Shown: positions 34,099-43,011, numbered from the stretch's first letter. The stretch is DNA of 64,000 nt from an uncultured bacterium (GCA_903912525.1 CAIWHK010000042.1:1-64000), one strand, 5' to 3'. Made by a program: numbers and translations. Notes: generated from the letters alone by a model not told the origin.

Positions 34099-36108
34099 TC
34101 AGCGCACCAGGAGCAACCGCTGCGTCTGCACCCGGTCCGCCGTCCGCAGGCGCGCCACATAGGCGCCGGTGGCCACGTCGCGCCCGTTCTGGTCGCGCCC
34201 GTCCCACTGGACCTCACCGGGCCCGGCGGCCACCGTGCCGGACAGGAGCGACCGCACGCGGGTGCCGTCCATCGCGAACACCTCGAGCGTACCGTCGACC
34301 GCAGCCGGCAGGTCCCAGGCGATGGTCACGCGCGGGTTGAACGGATTCGGCCAGGCCGTCAAGGGCGCCGGCGTGAGCCGGGCGGTGCCGTCGACGGCGC
34401 TCGCCGCCATCACCTGCGCGGCCGGTCCCCGGTTCCCGGCGAAGTCGGTCGCCGTGACGTACCAGTAGGGGGCCGCCGCGCCGCCGGTCACCGCTGTGGT
34501 CGCCGTGGTGTGCGTGGCCAGCACGGCCGTCCCGTCGAAGACGGGCGAGGTCGAGCGGTACACGCTGAAGTAGTCGAAGTCGGCGGCTGCCGACGGGGCC
34601 CAGGTCAGCACGCCGGCGGCCAGCGCCAGGCCGGCCGGGGCGCCGGGGGCCAGGTTGTCGACCGACCAGCCGGAATCGGCCGGCGAATCGAAGAACACGT
34701 ACGGCGAGGCCGTGGCCGCCCGCACCAGGAACACCGACCAGTGCTGCCCGGCGGCGATCGTCGAGTCGGCCAGCGTCGGCACGACCAGGCTGTAGGCCGA
34801 TTCGCCGTGCGCGGGCGCGCTGCCGACGTAGTCCCAGCCGTCGAGGAGGGCCGAGGTGCGGCCGGCATCGTCCGCGGGCCGGGCGCCCTTCAGGGGGTCG
34901 ACGCGGCGGTAGATTTCATAGGCCGTGATCGGCGTCGCGGCGCCGGCCGCGTCCTGGTTCGAGCGCGCGAAGCGGACGCGCACGCTGCGGCCCTGGTCAC
35001 GCGCGATGTCGGCCACCGAGATGATATCCGGCGCGCCGGGACCAGGCCCCGCCGGGCCCATCACCGCGCGGATGATCCAGTCCCCGGTCACCCCGAGGGC
35101 GGCCGCGTCGATCCAGCCGGAGCCCATCATGCTGATGAAATTGCGGCCGGGCGTGATCCCGTCGTTGTCGCGCGCGATCGAGGGCGTGCCGCTGTGCTGG
35201 AATTCGATGCCGACCCGGAAGGGCCCCGAGACGCTGATGCTCGCCGCCGACAGGTCCAGTTCCTGGAGCGCGTTGTCCGCAGCCGTGACCTGGAAGTCGC
35301 CCGTGTAGAGTTCGGTGCCCGGCGTCGCCGCCCCGGTCGGATCATCCCAGACGTGGAGCGTGACCGTGCGCGTGCCGGCGGCGCCGCCGAACAGGAAGCG
35401 CACCGCGCTCACCTGCTGCGGGAACGCGCCGGACGGCAGCAACCGCGCGGCGCCCATCTCACCCGCCACGAAGCCACCCTGGAAGCCGGCCGACTGCCCC
35501 GGCAGGAAGGAGTCGTTCTGCACGACCCCGCCGCCGCCGCCCGACGGCGTCGTCACGCCCGCGCGGATGATCCAGTCGCCGGTCAGGCCGAGCGCTGCCG
35601 AGTCCAACCAGCCGAGCCCCACGGCGTTGACGAAGTTGCGCCCGGCTGCGATGCCGTCGTTGTCGCGCGCGATCGAGGGTGTCCCACTGTGCTGGAATTC
35701 GATCCCCACACGGAAGGCGCCGGAGACCTGCACGCCGGCCCCCGTCAGGTCGATCTCCTGCAGGGCCGTGTCCGAGCCGGTCAGTGAGTAGTCGTTCGTG
35801 TAGAGCTCGACGCCGGGGGCCGCGGCGCCGGCGCTGTCATCCCAGATGTGCAGCGTGACGACCTGCGTCGTCGTGGCGCCGCCAAAGAGCAGCTGCACCC
35901 GCGTGACGTTGAGCGGGAAGGGTCCGGTCGGCACCAGGCGGACCGCCCCCATCTCGCCGGCCGTGAACCCGGCCTGGAAGCCCGCCGACCCGCCGGCAGT
36001 GAAGCTGTCGTTCTGGAGCATCGTCTCGGCGGCCGTGGCGGGCAGCACACAAACGAGCAGGATCAGGGCCAGGGCGCCCGCGAGGTGGAGGCGACGCAGC
36101 GTGGACAT
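34099..36108 (-). CDS. Secreted protein with internal tandem duplication and FlgD-like sorting domain
   Basis: A 669-residue exported protein; GGAGG lies 6 bases before the ATG at 36108. The signal peptide (LHLAGALALILLVCVLPATA) ends near residue 27. Two beta-rich copies of about 160 residues follow, each with QNDSF, GFxAGEMGAxRL, VTLHxWDD and the nearly identical FRVGIEFQHSGTPSIARDND. They are joined by a Gly-run linker. Then come a fibronectin-III-like segment (YSLVVPTLADSTIAAG, YWYVTATDFAGNRGPAA) and a FlgD/Ig-like end (AWPNPFNPRVTIAW...ATGAYVARLR). No catalytic motif is visible. A surface or matrix protein is inferred. Confidence 0.75.
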   Translation of the reverse strand: MSTLRRLHLAGALALILLVCVLPATAAETMLQNDSFTAGGSAGFQAGFTAGEMGAVRLVPTGPFPLNVTRVQLLFGGATTTQVVTLHIWDDSAGAAAPGVELYTNDYSLTGSDTALQEIDLTGAGVQVSGAFRVGIEFQHSGTPSIARDNDGIAAGRNFVNAVGLGWLDSAALGLTGDWIIRAGVTTPSGGGGGVVQNDSFLPGQSAGFQGGFVAGEMGAARLLPSGAFPQQVSAVRFLFGGAAGTRTVTLHVWDDPTGAATPGTELYTGDFQVTAADNALQELDLSAASISVSGPFRVGIEFQHSGTPSIARDNDGITPGRNFISMMGSGWIDAAALGVTGDWIIRAVMGPAGPGPGAPDIISVADIARDQGRSVRVRFARSNQDAAGAATPITAYEIYRRVDPLKGARPADDAGRTSALLDGWDYVGSAPAHGESAYSLVVPTLADSTIAAGQHWSVFLVRAATASPYVFFDSPADSGWSVDNLAPGAPAGLALAAGVLTWAPSAAADFDYFSVYRSTSPVFDGTAVLATHTTATTAVTGGAAAPYWYVTATDFAGNRGPAAQVMAASAVDGTARLTPAPLTAWPNPFNPRVTIAWDLPAAVDGTLEVFAMDGTRVRSLLSGTVAAGPGEVQWDGRDQNGRDVATGAYVARLRTADRVQTQRLLLVR

Positions 36109-36230
36109 GGGGAACCTCCGGGACCAGGACCTTGTCGGCGTGGGCAAACAAAGACAACAACAGTCCTGATTATACCCGATCCGCATGCCGGGGGTCAATC
36201 CGTCCAGCGAGGGCCGCCAACCGGTCCTGC

Positions 36231-36263
36231 AAAAGGGCGGGGGCCCGGTCGTCCCGGGCCCCC
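36231..36263 (-). terminator. Intrinsic terminator, leftward
   Basis: GGGGGCCCGG (36239-36248) and CCGGGCCCCC (36254-36263) form a perfect 10-base stem. On the minus strand CGCCCTTTT follows. It lies about 70 bases after the stop of the broken lipoprotein gene. Confidence 0.65.
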
Positions 36264-36335
36264 GGCCGTCGGCGTTCCCCCCAGCACGCCGCCCGTCAGG
36301 CCCTCGAGCCCGGGGATCGGCATCGCCGGCAGCAG

Positions 36336-37268
36336 CTACCGCGTCACCTGGTCCACGCAGTCGCCCCCACAGTAGGGCTGTGTCAGGCTGCGCCAGGTCG
36401 AGCGCATCGTGGCCGTGCCGTCCTCGTTCAGCGTGAGCGTGCCGCGTTCGCGGAAATCCGATCCGGTGTACTCGAAGCGGAACATGTTGCCGCAGACGAC
36501 GCCGGCGAAGGCATCGCCGCCGTCATCGACGAAGCTCGCGTCGGTGCCGTTCTGGACCACGGTCATCTGCTGATAGCCGCCGTACGGCTGCAGGCACCAG
36601 TTGCCGCACTCGAAGGTGCCGGTCCAGGTGCCGGCAAAGTCGGCGGGCGCGGCGCAGCGCCCCTCGCGGATGTCCATCGCCACGGCGTCGACACTGAGCG
36701 TGCAGTCGAAGTTGGCCGTGATCGTCACGCACAGTGTCATCATGCCCAGGTTGATGATGTCCAGCGTGGCGCCGTCGGCCGTCGCCGTCGCCGGCTCGAC
36801 CACCAGCGTCGACGCGAGGGTGGCGGAGAACGGCCCGTAGAGGACGCCCGACTCGCACACCGTGTCCGGGTTGCTGCCGACGCGGATCGTGGCCGTGGCG
36901 CCCGGGTCGACGGCCTTGCCCGCCAGGTGCGCCAGCTTGCGCGCGACCAGCTTCCACAGCGGGAGGTTGTTGAGCGTCACGTGGTCCAGCGTGCCGGCGA
37001 CGTCGATCACGGCCGACTCGACCTTCCCGATGTCCGGCGGCAGCTGCAGGGTCAGGTTGATCGTGGTCGGCTGGTTCGCCACCAGGTGCACGTCGACCAC
37101 GGCATTCTACAGCGGGGCGACCAGGTGGATGGGCTCGTCGGGCCCGGGACCGGAGCCGCCACCGCCGCCGCAGCCGGCGACAAGGAGCAGGGCCAGCGCG
37201 CCGACGATGGCCGCGACCCCGGCGCGGGGGCGGCGACGGCTGACGGGGGTGCGGGGTGCGCGCGGCAT
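36336..37268 (-). pseudogene. Lipoprotein gene interrupted by an in-frame TAG codon
   Basis: A start with AGGAGG 5 bases before ATG 37268 opens a lipoprotein signal (IVGALALLLVAGC, lipid-modified Cys33) and a Gly-rich linker. After 53 codons, at 37107-37109, there is a TAG. The same frame then continues open for 256 more codons to TAG at 36336. The join reads HLVAPL-stop-NAVVDVHLVANQ; a TAC tyrosine codon there would restore one 310-residue lipoprotein. The second part has many cysteines (CVTITANFDCTLS, ECGNWC, CGGDC) and no sorting domain. TAG ends other genes here, so recoding is unlikely. Causes could be a point mutation, a sequencing error or a population variant. Function unknown. Confidence 0.7.
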
Positions 37269-37449
37269 GGCTTCCTCCTGGGTGGTGGTGCGGTCCCGCG
37301 TCCGTGAGGGCGGCCTGGCGCGGGGTCGGGTAAGCGACCGCCTGACGATATCATACGGAGATGGTGTGAGACAACGGGGTGGGGCCCGTGGCCGCCAGCG
37401 GGCGTGGATTTCCTTGCCGTGGTTGAACTTGGCCGCCTGGACGTTTACG

Positions 37450-38157
37450 ATGCACACCATGAACCGCAGGCACACAGGATCCCATCGCCACCCCCTCAAG
37501 GGCCTCCAGATCCTGCACGAGGACCAGGACCTCCTCGTGGTCTGCAAGGAACCCGGCCTGCTCACGGTGAGCTGGGACGGCGACCGGAACCCCACTGCCG
37601 AGCGCCTGCTCACCAGCTACCTGCGCAAGGGCAGCAACCGCTCGTGGATCCGCGCCTACACCGTCCACCGGCTCGATCGTGAGACGTCAGGCCTGCTCAT
37701 CTTCGCGAAGAGCGGGTTCATCCAGCAGCAACTGAAGGACAACTGGGAGGCCGTCGAGAAGCACTACACCGCGGTCGTGCACGGCAGCCTGGCCGAGAAG
37801 AGCGGGACGTTCGCCAGCTACCTGGCGGAGAACGCGGACCAGTTCGTCTATTCCACGCCCGACGCCGCCAAGGGCAAGTGGTCCGAGACGCTCTATCGCG
37901 TGGTCAGGGAGACGCCCCGCTTCAGCCTGCTGGACATCACGCTGCTGACCGGACGGAAGAACCAGATCCGCGTCCACCTCGCCGAGGCCGGGCATCCGGT
38001 TGTCGGCGATGCGAAGTACGGGAAGAAGGGGGATCGGAGCGCGCGGATGGCGCTGCATGCGCGGACGCTTTCGTTCCCGCATCCGCATGATGGGCGATTG
38101 ATGGCGTTCGAGGCGCCGGTGCCGGCGGTGATCATGGGGCTGGTGGATCGGGGTTAG
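37450..38157 (+). CDS. RluA-type pseudouridine synthase
   Basis: A 235-residue RNA-modifying enzyme of the RluA group without an S4 domain. The catalytic Asp76 lies in TVHRLDRETSGLLIFAK. Other family blocks are ILHEDQDLLVVCKEPGLLTV at the N-terminus and ITLLTGRKNQIRVHLAEAGHPVVGDAKYG near the C-terminus, ending with LHARTLSFPHP. It isomerises uridine in rRNA or tRNA; the site cannot be told. The start ATG at 37450 has only a weak upstream site; ATG 37459 is an alternative. The gene stands alone and converges on the NHL-type lipoprotein gene. Confidence 0.9.
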   Translation: MHTMNRRHTGSHRHPLKGLQILHEDQDLLVVCKEPGLLTVSWDGDRNPTAERLLTSYLRKGSNRSWIRAYTVHRLDRETSGLLIFAKSGFIQQQLKDNWEAVEKHYTAVVHGSLAEKSGTFASYLAENADQFVYSTPDAAKGKWSETLYRVVRETPRFSLLDITLLTGRKNQIRVHLAEAGHPVVGDAKYGKKGDRSARMALHARTLSFPHPHDGRLMAFEAPVPAVIMGLVDRG

Positions 38158-38172
38158 CGGGATCAGGCCGCG

Positions 38173-38190
38173 ACTTGCGCCGGCGCAAGT
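38173..38190. repeat. 18-bp dispersed palindrome, copy 2
   Basis: A perfect copy of ACTTGCGCCGGCGCAAGT, 16 bases after the pseudouridine synthase stop and between convergent genes. Confidence 0.8.
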
Positions 38191-38225
38191 GGGACCATCC
38201 TGCAGTGGCAACGTCTTGCGCCGCG

Positions 38226-39401
38226 CTACCTCGCCGCGCCCACGAACACCTGGTAGTTGCTGCAGCCCGCGTCGGTGCCCGGGGTCCCGTTGCCCCAGTT
38301 TGTCACCCAGACGTTTCCCGAGCGGTCGATGGCGATGCCGTAGGGGTAGCTGCCCTCGCCGTAGGTGGCGATCGTGGCCCCTGATGCATCCAGCTCCGTG
38401 ACCTTGCTGTCCAGAGGCCCGGTCCCCGCGGTCCCGTTGCCCTTGTTCGAGATCCAGGCGTGCCCGGCGGCGTCCATGGTGATGATCTCGGGCAGGCTGC
38501 CCGCGACATAGGTGCCGACGGTGGCGCCGGACGCGCCGAGCTTCGTGACGTTGCTCTCCATCAGGCCCAGGCCCGGGGCGCCGTTGCCGTGGTTGACCAC
38601 CCAGGCCTTGCCCGTGGGCGAGATGGCGATGCCCTCGGGATGGCTGCCGGCGACATAGGTGCCGAGCACGGCGCCGGCCGGGCTCAGCTTCGTGACGTTG
38701 CTCTCCATCAATCCCAGTCCCGGGATCCCGTTGCCCTTGTTCGCCACCCAGACGTTTCCCTCGGCATCGATGGCGATGCCGCCGGGCGAACTTCCCGCGA
38801 CGTATGTGCCGACGACGTCACCAGCGGGATTCAACTTCGTGACGTTGGCGTCGGTTGGTCCGGTGCCGGGGACGCCCGGCGTTCCGGAGGGTGCGCCCCA
38901 GTTCGTCACCCACACGTTGCCGGCCGCGTCGATGACGATGCCGCCGGCCGGGTAGCTGCCGACGACGTACGTGCCGATGACGGCGCCGGCGGGGCTCAGC
39001 TTCGTGACGTTGCTCTCGAGCGGGCCCGTGCCCGGCGTCCCGTTGCCGTAGTTCTCCACCCAGGCGTTGCCGTCGTCATCGATGGCCACGCCCATGGGCA
39101 GGCGGCCCGCGACATACGTGCCGATCACTTCACCGGCGGGACTCAGCTTCGTGACGTTGCTGTTCGTTGCTTCCGTCCCCGGTATCCCGTTGCCCCCGTT
39201 CGTCACCCAGATGTTGCCGTCGGCATCGATGGCGTTGCCGAAGGGACGACTGCCCGCGACGATGGTGCGGATCGTGACGTTGCGGATTTCGGGGGCGTTG
39301 TCGCCGCCGCAGCCGGGAAGGGCCAGGGCGGCGAGCATCAGCAGGAGGGAGGGGGCAATGAGAAGGCCGCGGCGGTCGGAGCGAGTATGAGTTGGCTTCA
39401 T
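38226..39401 (-). CDS. Lipoprotein with NHL/Vgb-like beta-propeller repeats
   Basis: A 391-residue lipoprotein; GGAGG stands 3 bases from ATG 39401. The signal ends in LALPGC (Cys near residue 31). The rest is seven repeats of about 48-52 residues with the plan GTYVAGS-x-P-x-GIAIDA-x-GN-x-WV-x-N-x-GNG-x-PG-x-x-x-x-x-SNVTKLSPAGAVI, one propeller blade each, close to NHL/virginiamycin-B-lyase-like propellers. The repeats are also alike at DNA level. A binding or scaffold role at the membrane is inferred. A palindrome copy lies on each side of the gene. Confidence 0.8.
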   Translation of the reverse strand: MKPTHTRSDRRGLLIAPSLLLMLAALALPGCGGDNAPEIRNVTIRTIVAGSRPFGNAIDADGNIWVTNGGNGIPGTEATNSNVTKLSPAGEVIGTYVAGRLPMGVAIDDDGNAWVENYGNGTPGTGPLESNVTKLSPAGAVIGTYVVGSYPAGGIVIDAAGNVWVTNWGAPSGTPGVPGTGPTDANVTKLNPAGDVVGTYVAGSSPGGIAIDAEGNVWVANKGNGIPGLGLMESNVTKLSPAGAVLGTYVAGSHPEGIAISPTGKAWVVNHGNGAPGLGLMESNVTKLGASGATVGTYVAGSLPEIITMDAAGHAWISNKGNGTAGTGPLDSKVTELDASGATIATYGEGSYPYGIAIDRSGNVWVTNWGNGTPGTDAGCSNYQVFVGAAR

Positions 39402-39435
39402 GGGCCTCCGGCTTCGCCCCGGGCGTGGATCAGCC

Positions 39436-39453
39436 ACTTGCGCCGGCGCAAGT
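39436..39453. repeat. 18-bp dispersed palindrome, copy 3
   Basis: A perfect copy of ACTTGCGCCGGCGCAAGT between the GH16 lipoprotein stop and the NHL-type gene start. Confidence 0.8.
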
Positions 39454-39466
39454 CGGGAGCTTCGCG

Positions 39467-40279
39467 CTATTCCGCCGCGTCCGCGAACACCCGCACGTAA
39501 TCCACGAGCATCACCTGCGGGAACACCGTCGCCGCGTTCGGCGCGCCCACCCAGTTTCCGCCCACCGCCACGTTCAGGATGATGAAGAACGGATGGTCGA
39601 ACACCCACTGCGTGCCGCCGGGGATGCTGGCGGGCGTGGCGCGGTGGTAGTTGATGCCGTCGATCGACCACTTGATCTCGCTGGCGTCCCACTCGATGGC
39701 GTAGACGTGGAAGGCCTGGTCCAAGCCCGTGGCCGCCTGGTAGTCCTGCGTGATGGGATTGCCGCCCGAGTAGCCGGGGCCGTGGATGGTGCCGACCAGC
39801 GTGCGCGGGTACTGCCCGCGGTACTCCATGATGTCGATCTCGCCGCACGTGGGCCAGCCGACCTGGTCGATGTTCGATCCCAGCAGCCAGAACGCGGGCC
39901 AGATGCCCTGGCCCACCGGCAGCTTGATGCGCGCCTCGAAGCGGCCGTGCGTGCGCTCGAACAGGCCCTTGGTCTTGACGCGGGCCGAGGTGTAGGACTG
40001 GCCGGCGTAGTCCTCGCGGCGGGCGGTGATGGCCAGGTTGCCCGCGCCGTCCAGCGAGGCGTTCGACGCGAGGCTGGTGTCGTACTCGAGCTGGTTGTTG
40101 CCCCAGCCGGTGCCGACGTCGTAGCGCCATTTCGTGTTGTCCAGGCGGGTGCCGGCCGTGCCGTCGAATTCGTCGGACCACACCTGGTTCCAGACGACGG
40201 GCTTGGCTTCCTCGCTGCAGCCGGGAGAGGCCGCGAGCGCGAGCAGCGCAAACAGTGCGGTCAGGCGCGTGTACTTCAT
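39467..40279 (-). CDS. GH16 family endo-beta-1,3-glucanase lipoprotein
   Basis: A 270-residue lipoprotein (signal ending AASPGC, Cys21) carrying a single GH16 domain: VWSDEFDGT start, GRFEARIKLPVGQGIWPAFWLLG, and the catalytic GEIDIMEYRG with Glu147, Asp149 and Glu152 in the E-x-D-x-x-E form of laminarinases. It should cleave internal beta-1,3-linkages at the cell surface or in the periplasm. Its ATG overlaps the TGA of the ROK regulator gene. It ends the operon that begins with the binding lipoprotein under operator C. Confidence 0.92.
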   Translation of the reverse strand: MKYTRLTALFALLALAASPGCSEEAKPVVWNQVWSDEFDGTAGTRLDNTKWRYDVGTGWGNNQLEYDTSLASNASLDGAGNLAITARREDYAGQSYTSARVKTKGLFERTHGRFEARIKLPVGQGIWPAFWLLGSNIDQVGWPTCGEIDIMEYRGQYPRTLVGTIHGPGYSGGNPITQDYQAATGLDQAFHVYAIEWDASEIKWSIDGINYHRATPASIPGGTQWVFDHPFFIILNVAVGGNWVGAPNAATVFPQVMLVDYVRVFADAAE

Positions 40280-41538
40280 GACGTCGCCACTCCGTTGGCG
40301 CCGGCGTCGACGCGCGGGAACAGGCGCGAGTCGGCCAGCGCGGCCTTCAGCACCATTGTCGAGGCGCCCACCGCGATGCCCAGGTCGCCCAGGCCGCCGG
40401 CGCGGATCTCGGCCGCGGCCACCGAGCTGACCAGCGTGCGGCTGACGATCGTCTCGCGCAGCGGCACCAGCAGCAGGTCGCCCAGGCGCGCGAGCATGCC
40501 GCCGATGATGACCATCGACGGGTTCATGATGTTCAACAGGCCGGCCACGGCGCGGCCCAGGTGCGCCGCGGCTTCCTGGGCCACCTGCAGCGCGAGGGGG
40601 TCGCCGGCCAGGGCGGCGTTCTCCAGCTCGACGATCGTAATGATACGCCCGGCCAGGGGGCTGTCGGGGAACGAGGGGGCCAATTCGGCGGCGCGCTCGA
40701 CCAGGGCCGGTGCGCCCACCAGCGTGACCAGGCAGCCGCGCAGGCCGCACAGGCAGGGCTTGCCCTGCGAGTCGATGGACAGGTGGCCGATCTCGCCCGC
40801 CACGCCCGTGGCGCCGCGGTAGATCTCGCCGGCGATGACGTGGCCCGAGCCGATGCCCATCGCCAGCTTGATGAAGGCGAGGTCGTCGACGCCCTGGCCC
40901 GCGCCCCACCAGTGTTCGGCCAGCGCGCCCAGGTTGGCGTCGTTGTCGACCATCAGGGGCACGCCGAATTTCCGCGCCACGACGTCCAGGCCCAGCCGGC
41001 CTTCCCAGGCGGGCAGGACAACGGTCGACGCGCGGTCGGGATGCGAGGGGTCCACGGGACTGGCGACGGCCACGCCGATGCCCACCAGGGGGCGGTCGCC
41101 CGCAGCGGGGGCGGCCAGGCAGATGGCGCAGAGTTCCTCGATCAGCGCGCGGGTGCCGACCGGGTCGGTGCGCACGTCGTGGTCGCGCGAGATCCACATC
41201 AGCACGCGGCCGCGCAGGTCGGTCAGGGCGACCACGACGTGCGTGGCGCCCATCTCGACGCCGAGGATCACGCAGGCATCGTCCTGGAACTCGAGCACGA
41301 TGGGGCGGCGCCCGCCGCGCGAGGGGCCTTCGCCGACCTCGGCGACGATGCCCATGGGCAGGATCTCGCCCACGATCTCCGAGACCGTGGAGCGCGAGAG
41401 CCCGGCCAGGCCGGCGATCTCGGCGCGCGAGATGCGCTTTTTCTGCCAGATCAGGCGCAGGACGGCATCCGCGAGGGGACGCGGGCGGTCAGGGTCCGTG
41501 CGGCGCAGGCCCTTCCAGCTGAGATCCTCGTTGTACAT
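40276..41538 (-). CDS. ROK-family transcriptional regulator
   Basis: A 420-residue protein. About residues 20-75 hold a winged helix (LADAVLRLIWQKKRISRAEIAGLAGLSRSTVSEIV). The ROK part has a sugar/phosphate fold (GVEMGATHVVVALTDLRG, GIGVAVASPV, VDNDANLGALAEHWWG) and the zinc motif GHLSIDSQGKPCLCGLRGC. ROK repressors bind 20-25-bp palindromes and release them on sugar binding. Placed between a glucan-binding lipoprotein and a GH16 gene, it is the best candidate to bind operators A-C (inference). It lies 42 bases after the lipoprotein stop and overlaps the GH16 gene by 4 bases. With its own operon under operator C it would be autoregulated. Confidence 0.9.
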   Translation of the reverse strand: MYNEDLSWKGLRRTDPDRPRPLADAVLRLIWQKKRISRAEIAGLAGLSRSTVSEIVGEILPMGIVAEVGEGPSRGGRRPIVLEFQDDACVILGVEMGATHVVVALTDLRGRVLMWISRDHDVRTDPVGTRALIEELCAICLAAPAAGDRPLVGIGVAVASPVDPSHPDRASTVVLPAWEGRLGLDVVARKFGVPLMVDNDANLGALAEHWWGAGQGVDDLAFIKLAMGIGSGHVIAGEIYRGATGVAGEIGHLSIDSQGKPCLCGLRGCLVTLVGAPALVERAAELAPSFPDSPLAGRIITIVELENAALAGDPLALQVAQEAAAHLGRAVAGLLNIMNPSMVIIGGMLARLGDLLLVPLRETIVSRTLVSSVAAAEIRAGGLGDLGIAVGASTMVLKAALADSRLFPRVDAGANGVATS

Positions 41539-41580
41539 CCGGCCTTCGACCCTCCCAGGTCACGTCACCCGCGGCCGAAT

Positions 41581-43011
41581 CTACTTGTGCCAGTAGATAT
41601 TGTCCACCAGCACAAGCGGCGCGTCGGTCGTGCTGAGCACCAGCTGGCCAATATGGTTCTTCACCAGGCTGACGTTGAACGGGAAGCTGGACAGCGGGAT
41701 GTCCAGCGACGACCAGCCGCCGGGGTTGAACGCCGGCGTCGAGGCGGCGTCCAGCGTGACCTCGGCCTGCCCGTTCATCGTGCCGTTGTTGGTGGCGTAG
41801 TTGACCAGCTTCACCTTGAACGTGGTGCCCACCGGCGCGAAGACGTCCAGGTGCAGGTGCGTCATCTGCGAGATGTCGACGGTCTGCGTCTGGAAGACGA
41901 TGCCGACGAAGTTCAGCGTCGAGTACATGATCGAGACATCGTTGCCGACGGCATAGTTCTCGTTCTGGGTCGTCGAGAACTGCCAGTGCGGGTTCCAGCT
42001 GGTGACCGGCCAGTTGCCGTAGGTGTCGCTGTACAGCGAGATCACGCTGGTGTCCGGCAGGGTCGGCGCGGGCGCCGCCTCGCTGGGCGGCGTGTAGGCG
42101 TTCAGCGCGACGGCGCCGACGACGTCCACCGTCTTGAGGATGCCGTCCGGCTGGGTCGTCTGCATCGTGCCGGTGATGCTGGCCGTGCCCGAGCCGACGA
42201 CGCGCACGTTCCGGCCCTGCACGACGGCGACCGCCGGGTCGGACGACACGAAGTCGAAGTAGCCGGGCATGTGGTTGACGGTCACATCCGCGCCGCCCAC
42301 CTTGAACACCGTCGAAATGCCGTCGATCGTGGCCGTCCCGCCCACGAAATACTGCTTCGTGGCCGCGGTGATCGTCGGGTGCACCTCGGTGATCGTCGAC
42401 AGGTTCTCGAAGTGGATGTCGTCGAACCAGAGCGAGTGGCCGTTCTGCAGCTGGGCCTCGTAGCCCTCGGCGATGGTGAACATGCCGCGCTCGGCGATCA
42501 TCTTCTGCGGCGCCGGGATGGGGATCACGACCTGCTGCCAGGCATTGTTGACGATCACGGACGCACGGCCGGCCGACAGCAGCGAGGTGCCGGTGTTGTC
42601 GTTGCCGAAGCCGACCTCGTTGAGCTGCGTGTTGGCGCTCGAGCGCACCCAGAACACCAGCGCGTTGTAGTCGGCCAGGTCGCGCGGCGCACCGGACGTC
42701 AGCACGCCGCCCGCGTAGCCGCCCAGCGCCGAGCCGTTGGGCGGCACGACGACCTTCCACGAGTAGCGGCTGTTGTACGCGTACAGCGAGTCGATGCTGG
42801 CCGCATAGACGTCGGTGGCGGAGAACGCCTGGAAATAGACGTCGTCGTCGAAGGCCTCGTCGAAGACCACCGGCTCGATGCGCGCGCGCGCGACATCCAG
42901 GCCGGCGACATCGCGGGCGCCGCAACCGGACAGGAAGGCCAGGGCGGCGGCCAGGGCCACCAGCAGCAGGGGCAGCAGCATCGCGACGGTCCGGCGACGG
43001 GTCGTATTCAC
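41581..43011 (-). CDS. Surface glycan-binding-like lipoprotein
   Basis: A 476-residue lipoprotein. The GTG at 43011 was chosen because GGAGGA lies 4 bases upstream; the open frame upstream crosses the promoter. The signal ends LAFLSGC. The mature part begins with a jelly-roll (about 45-215, ending HSLWFDDIHFENL), then a bacterial Ig-like segment (VHPTITAATKQYFVGG...), and a C-terminal module (ISLYSDTYGNWPVTSW...NISQ-type ...DISQMTHLHLDVFAPVG...LVLVDNIYWHK). A module of that kind is common beside GH16 laminarinases in Bacteroidota. No catalytic residues are evident. It likely captures glucan at the surface. It is the first gene of the operon with the ROK regulator and GH16. Confidence 0.75.
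   Translation of the reverse strand: MNTTRRRTVAMLLPLLLVALAAALAFLSGCGARDVAGLDVARARIEPVVFDEAFDDDVYFQAFSATDVYAASIDSLYAYNSRYSWKVVVPPNGSALGGYAGGVLTSGAPRDLADYNALVFWVRSSANTQLNEVGFGNDNTGTSLLSAGRASVIVNNAWQQVVIPIPAPQKMIAERGMFTIAEGYEAQLQNGHSLWFDDIHFENLSTITEVHPTITAATKQYFVGGTATIDGISTVFKVGGADVTVNHMPGYFDFVSSDPAVAVVQGRNVRVVGSGTASITGTMQTTQPDGILKTVDVVGAVALNAYTPPSEAAPAPTLPDTSVISLYSDTYGNWPVTSWNPHWQFSTTQNENYAVGNDVSIMYSTLNFVGIVFQTQTVDISQMTHLHLDVFAPVGTTFKVKLVNYATNNGTMNGQAEVTLDAASTPAFNPGGWSSLDIPLSSFPFNVSLVKNHIGQLVLSTTDAPLVLVDNIYWHK

Noticed and set aside
36336-37268. Recoding of TAG as an amino acid (for example pyrrolysine) in the split lipoprotein.
   Set aside because: TAG terminates several intact genes in the window, including this gene itself, and no recoding machinery is visible.
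37450-38157. N-terminal extension of the pseudouridine synthase back to 36862.
   Set aside because: It would overlap the divergent lipoprotein gene and its promoter region; the conserved family start lies just after ATG 37450.
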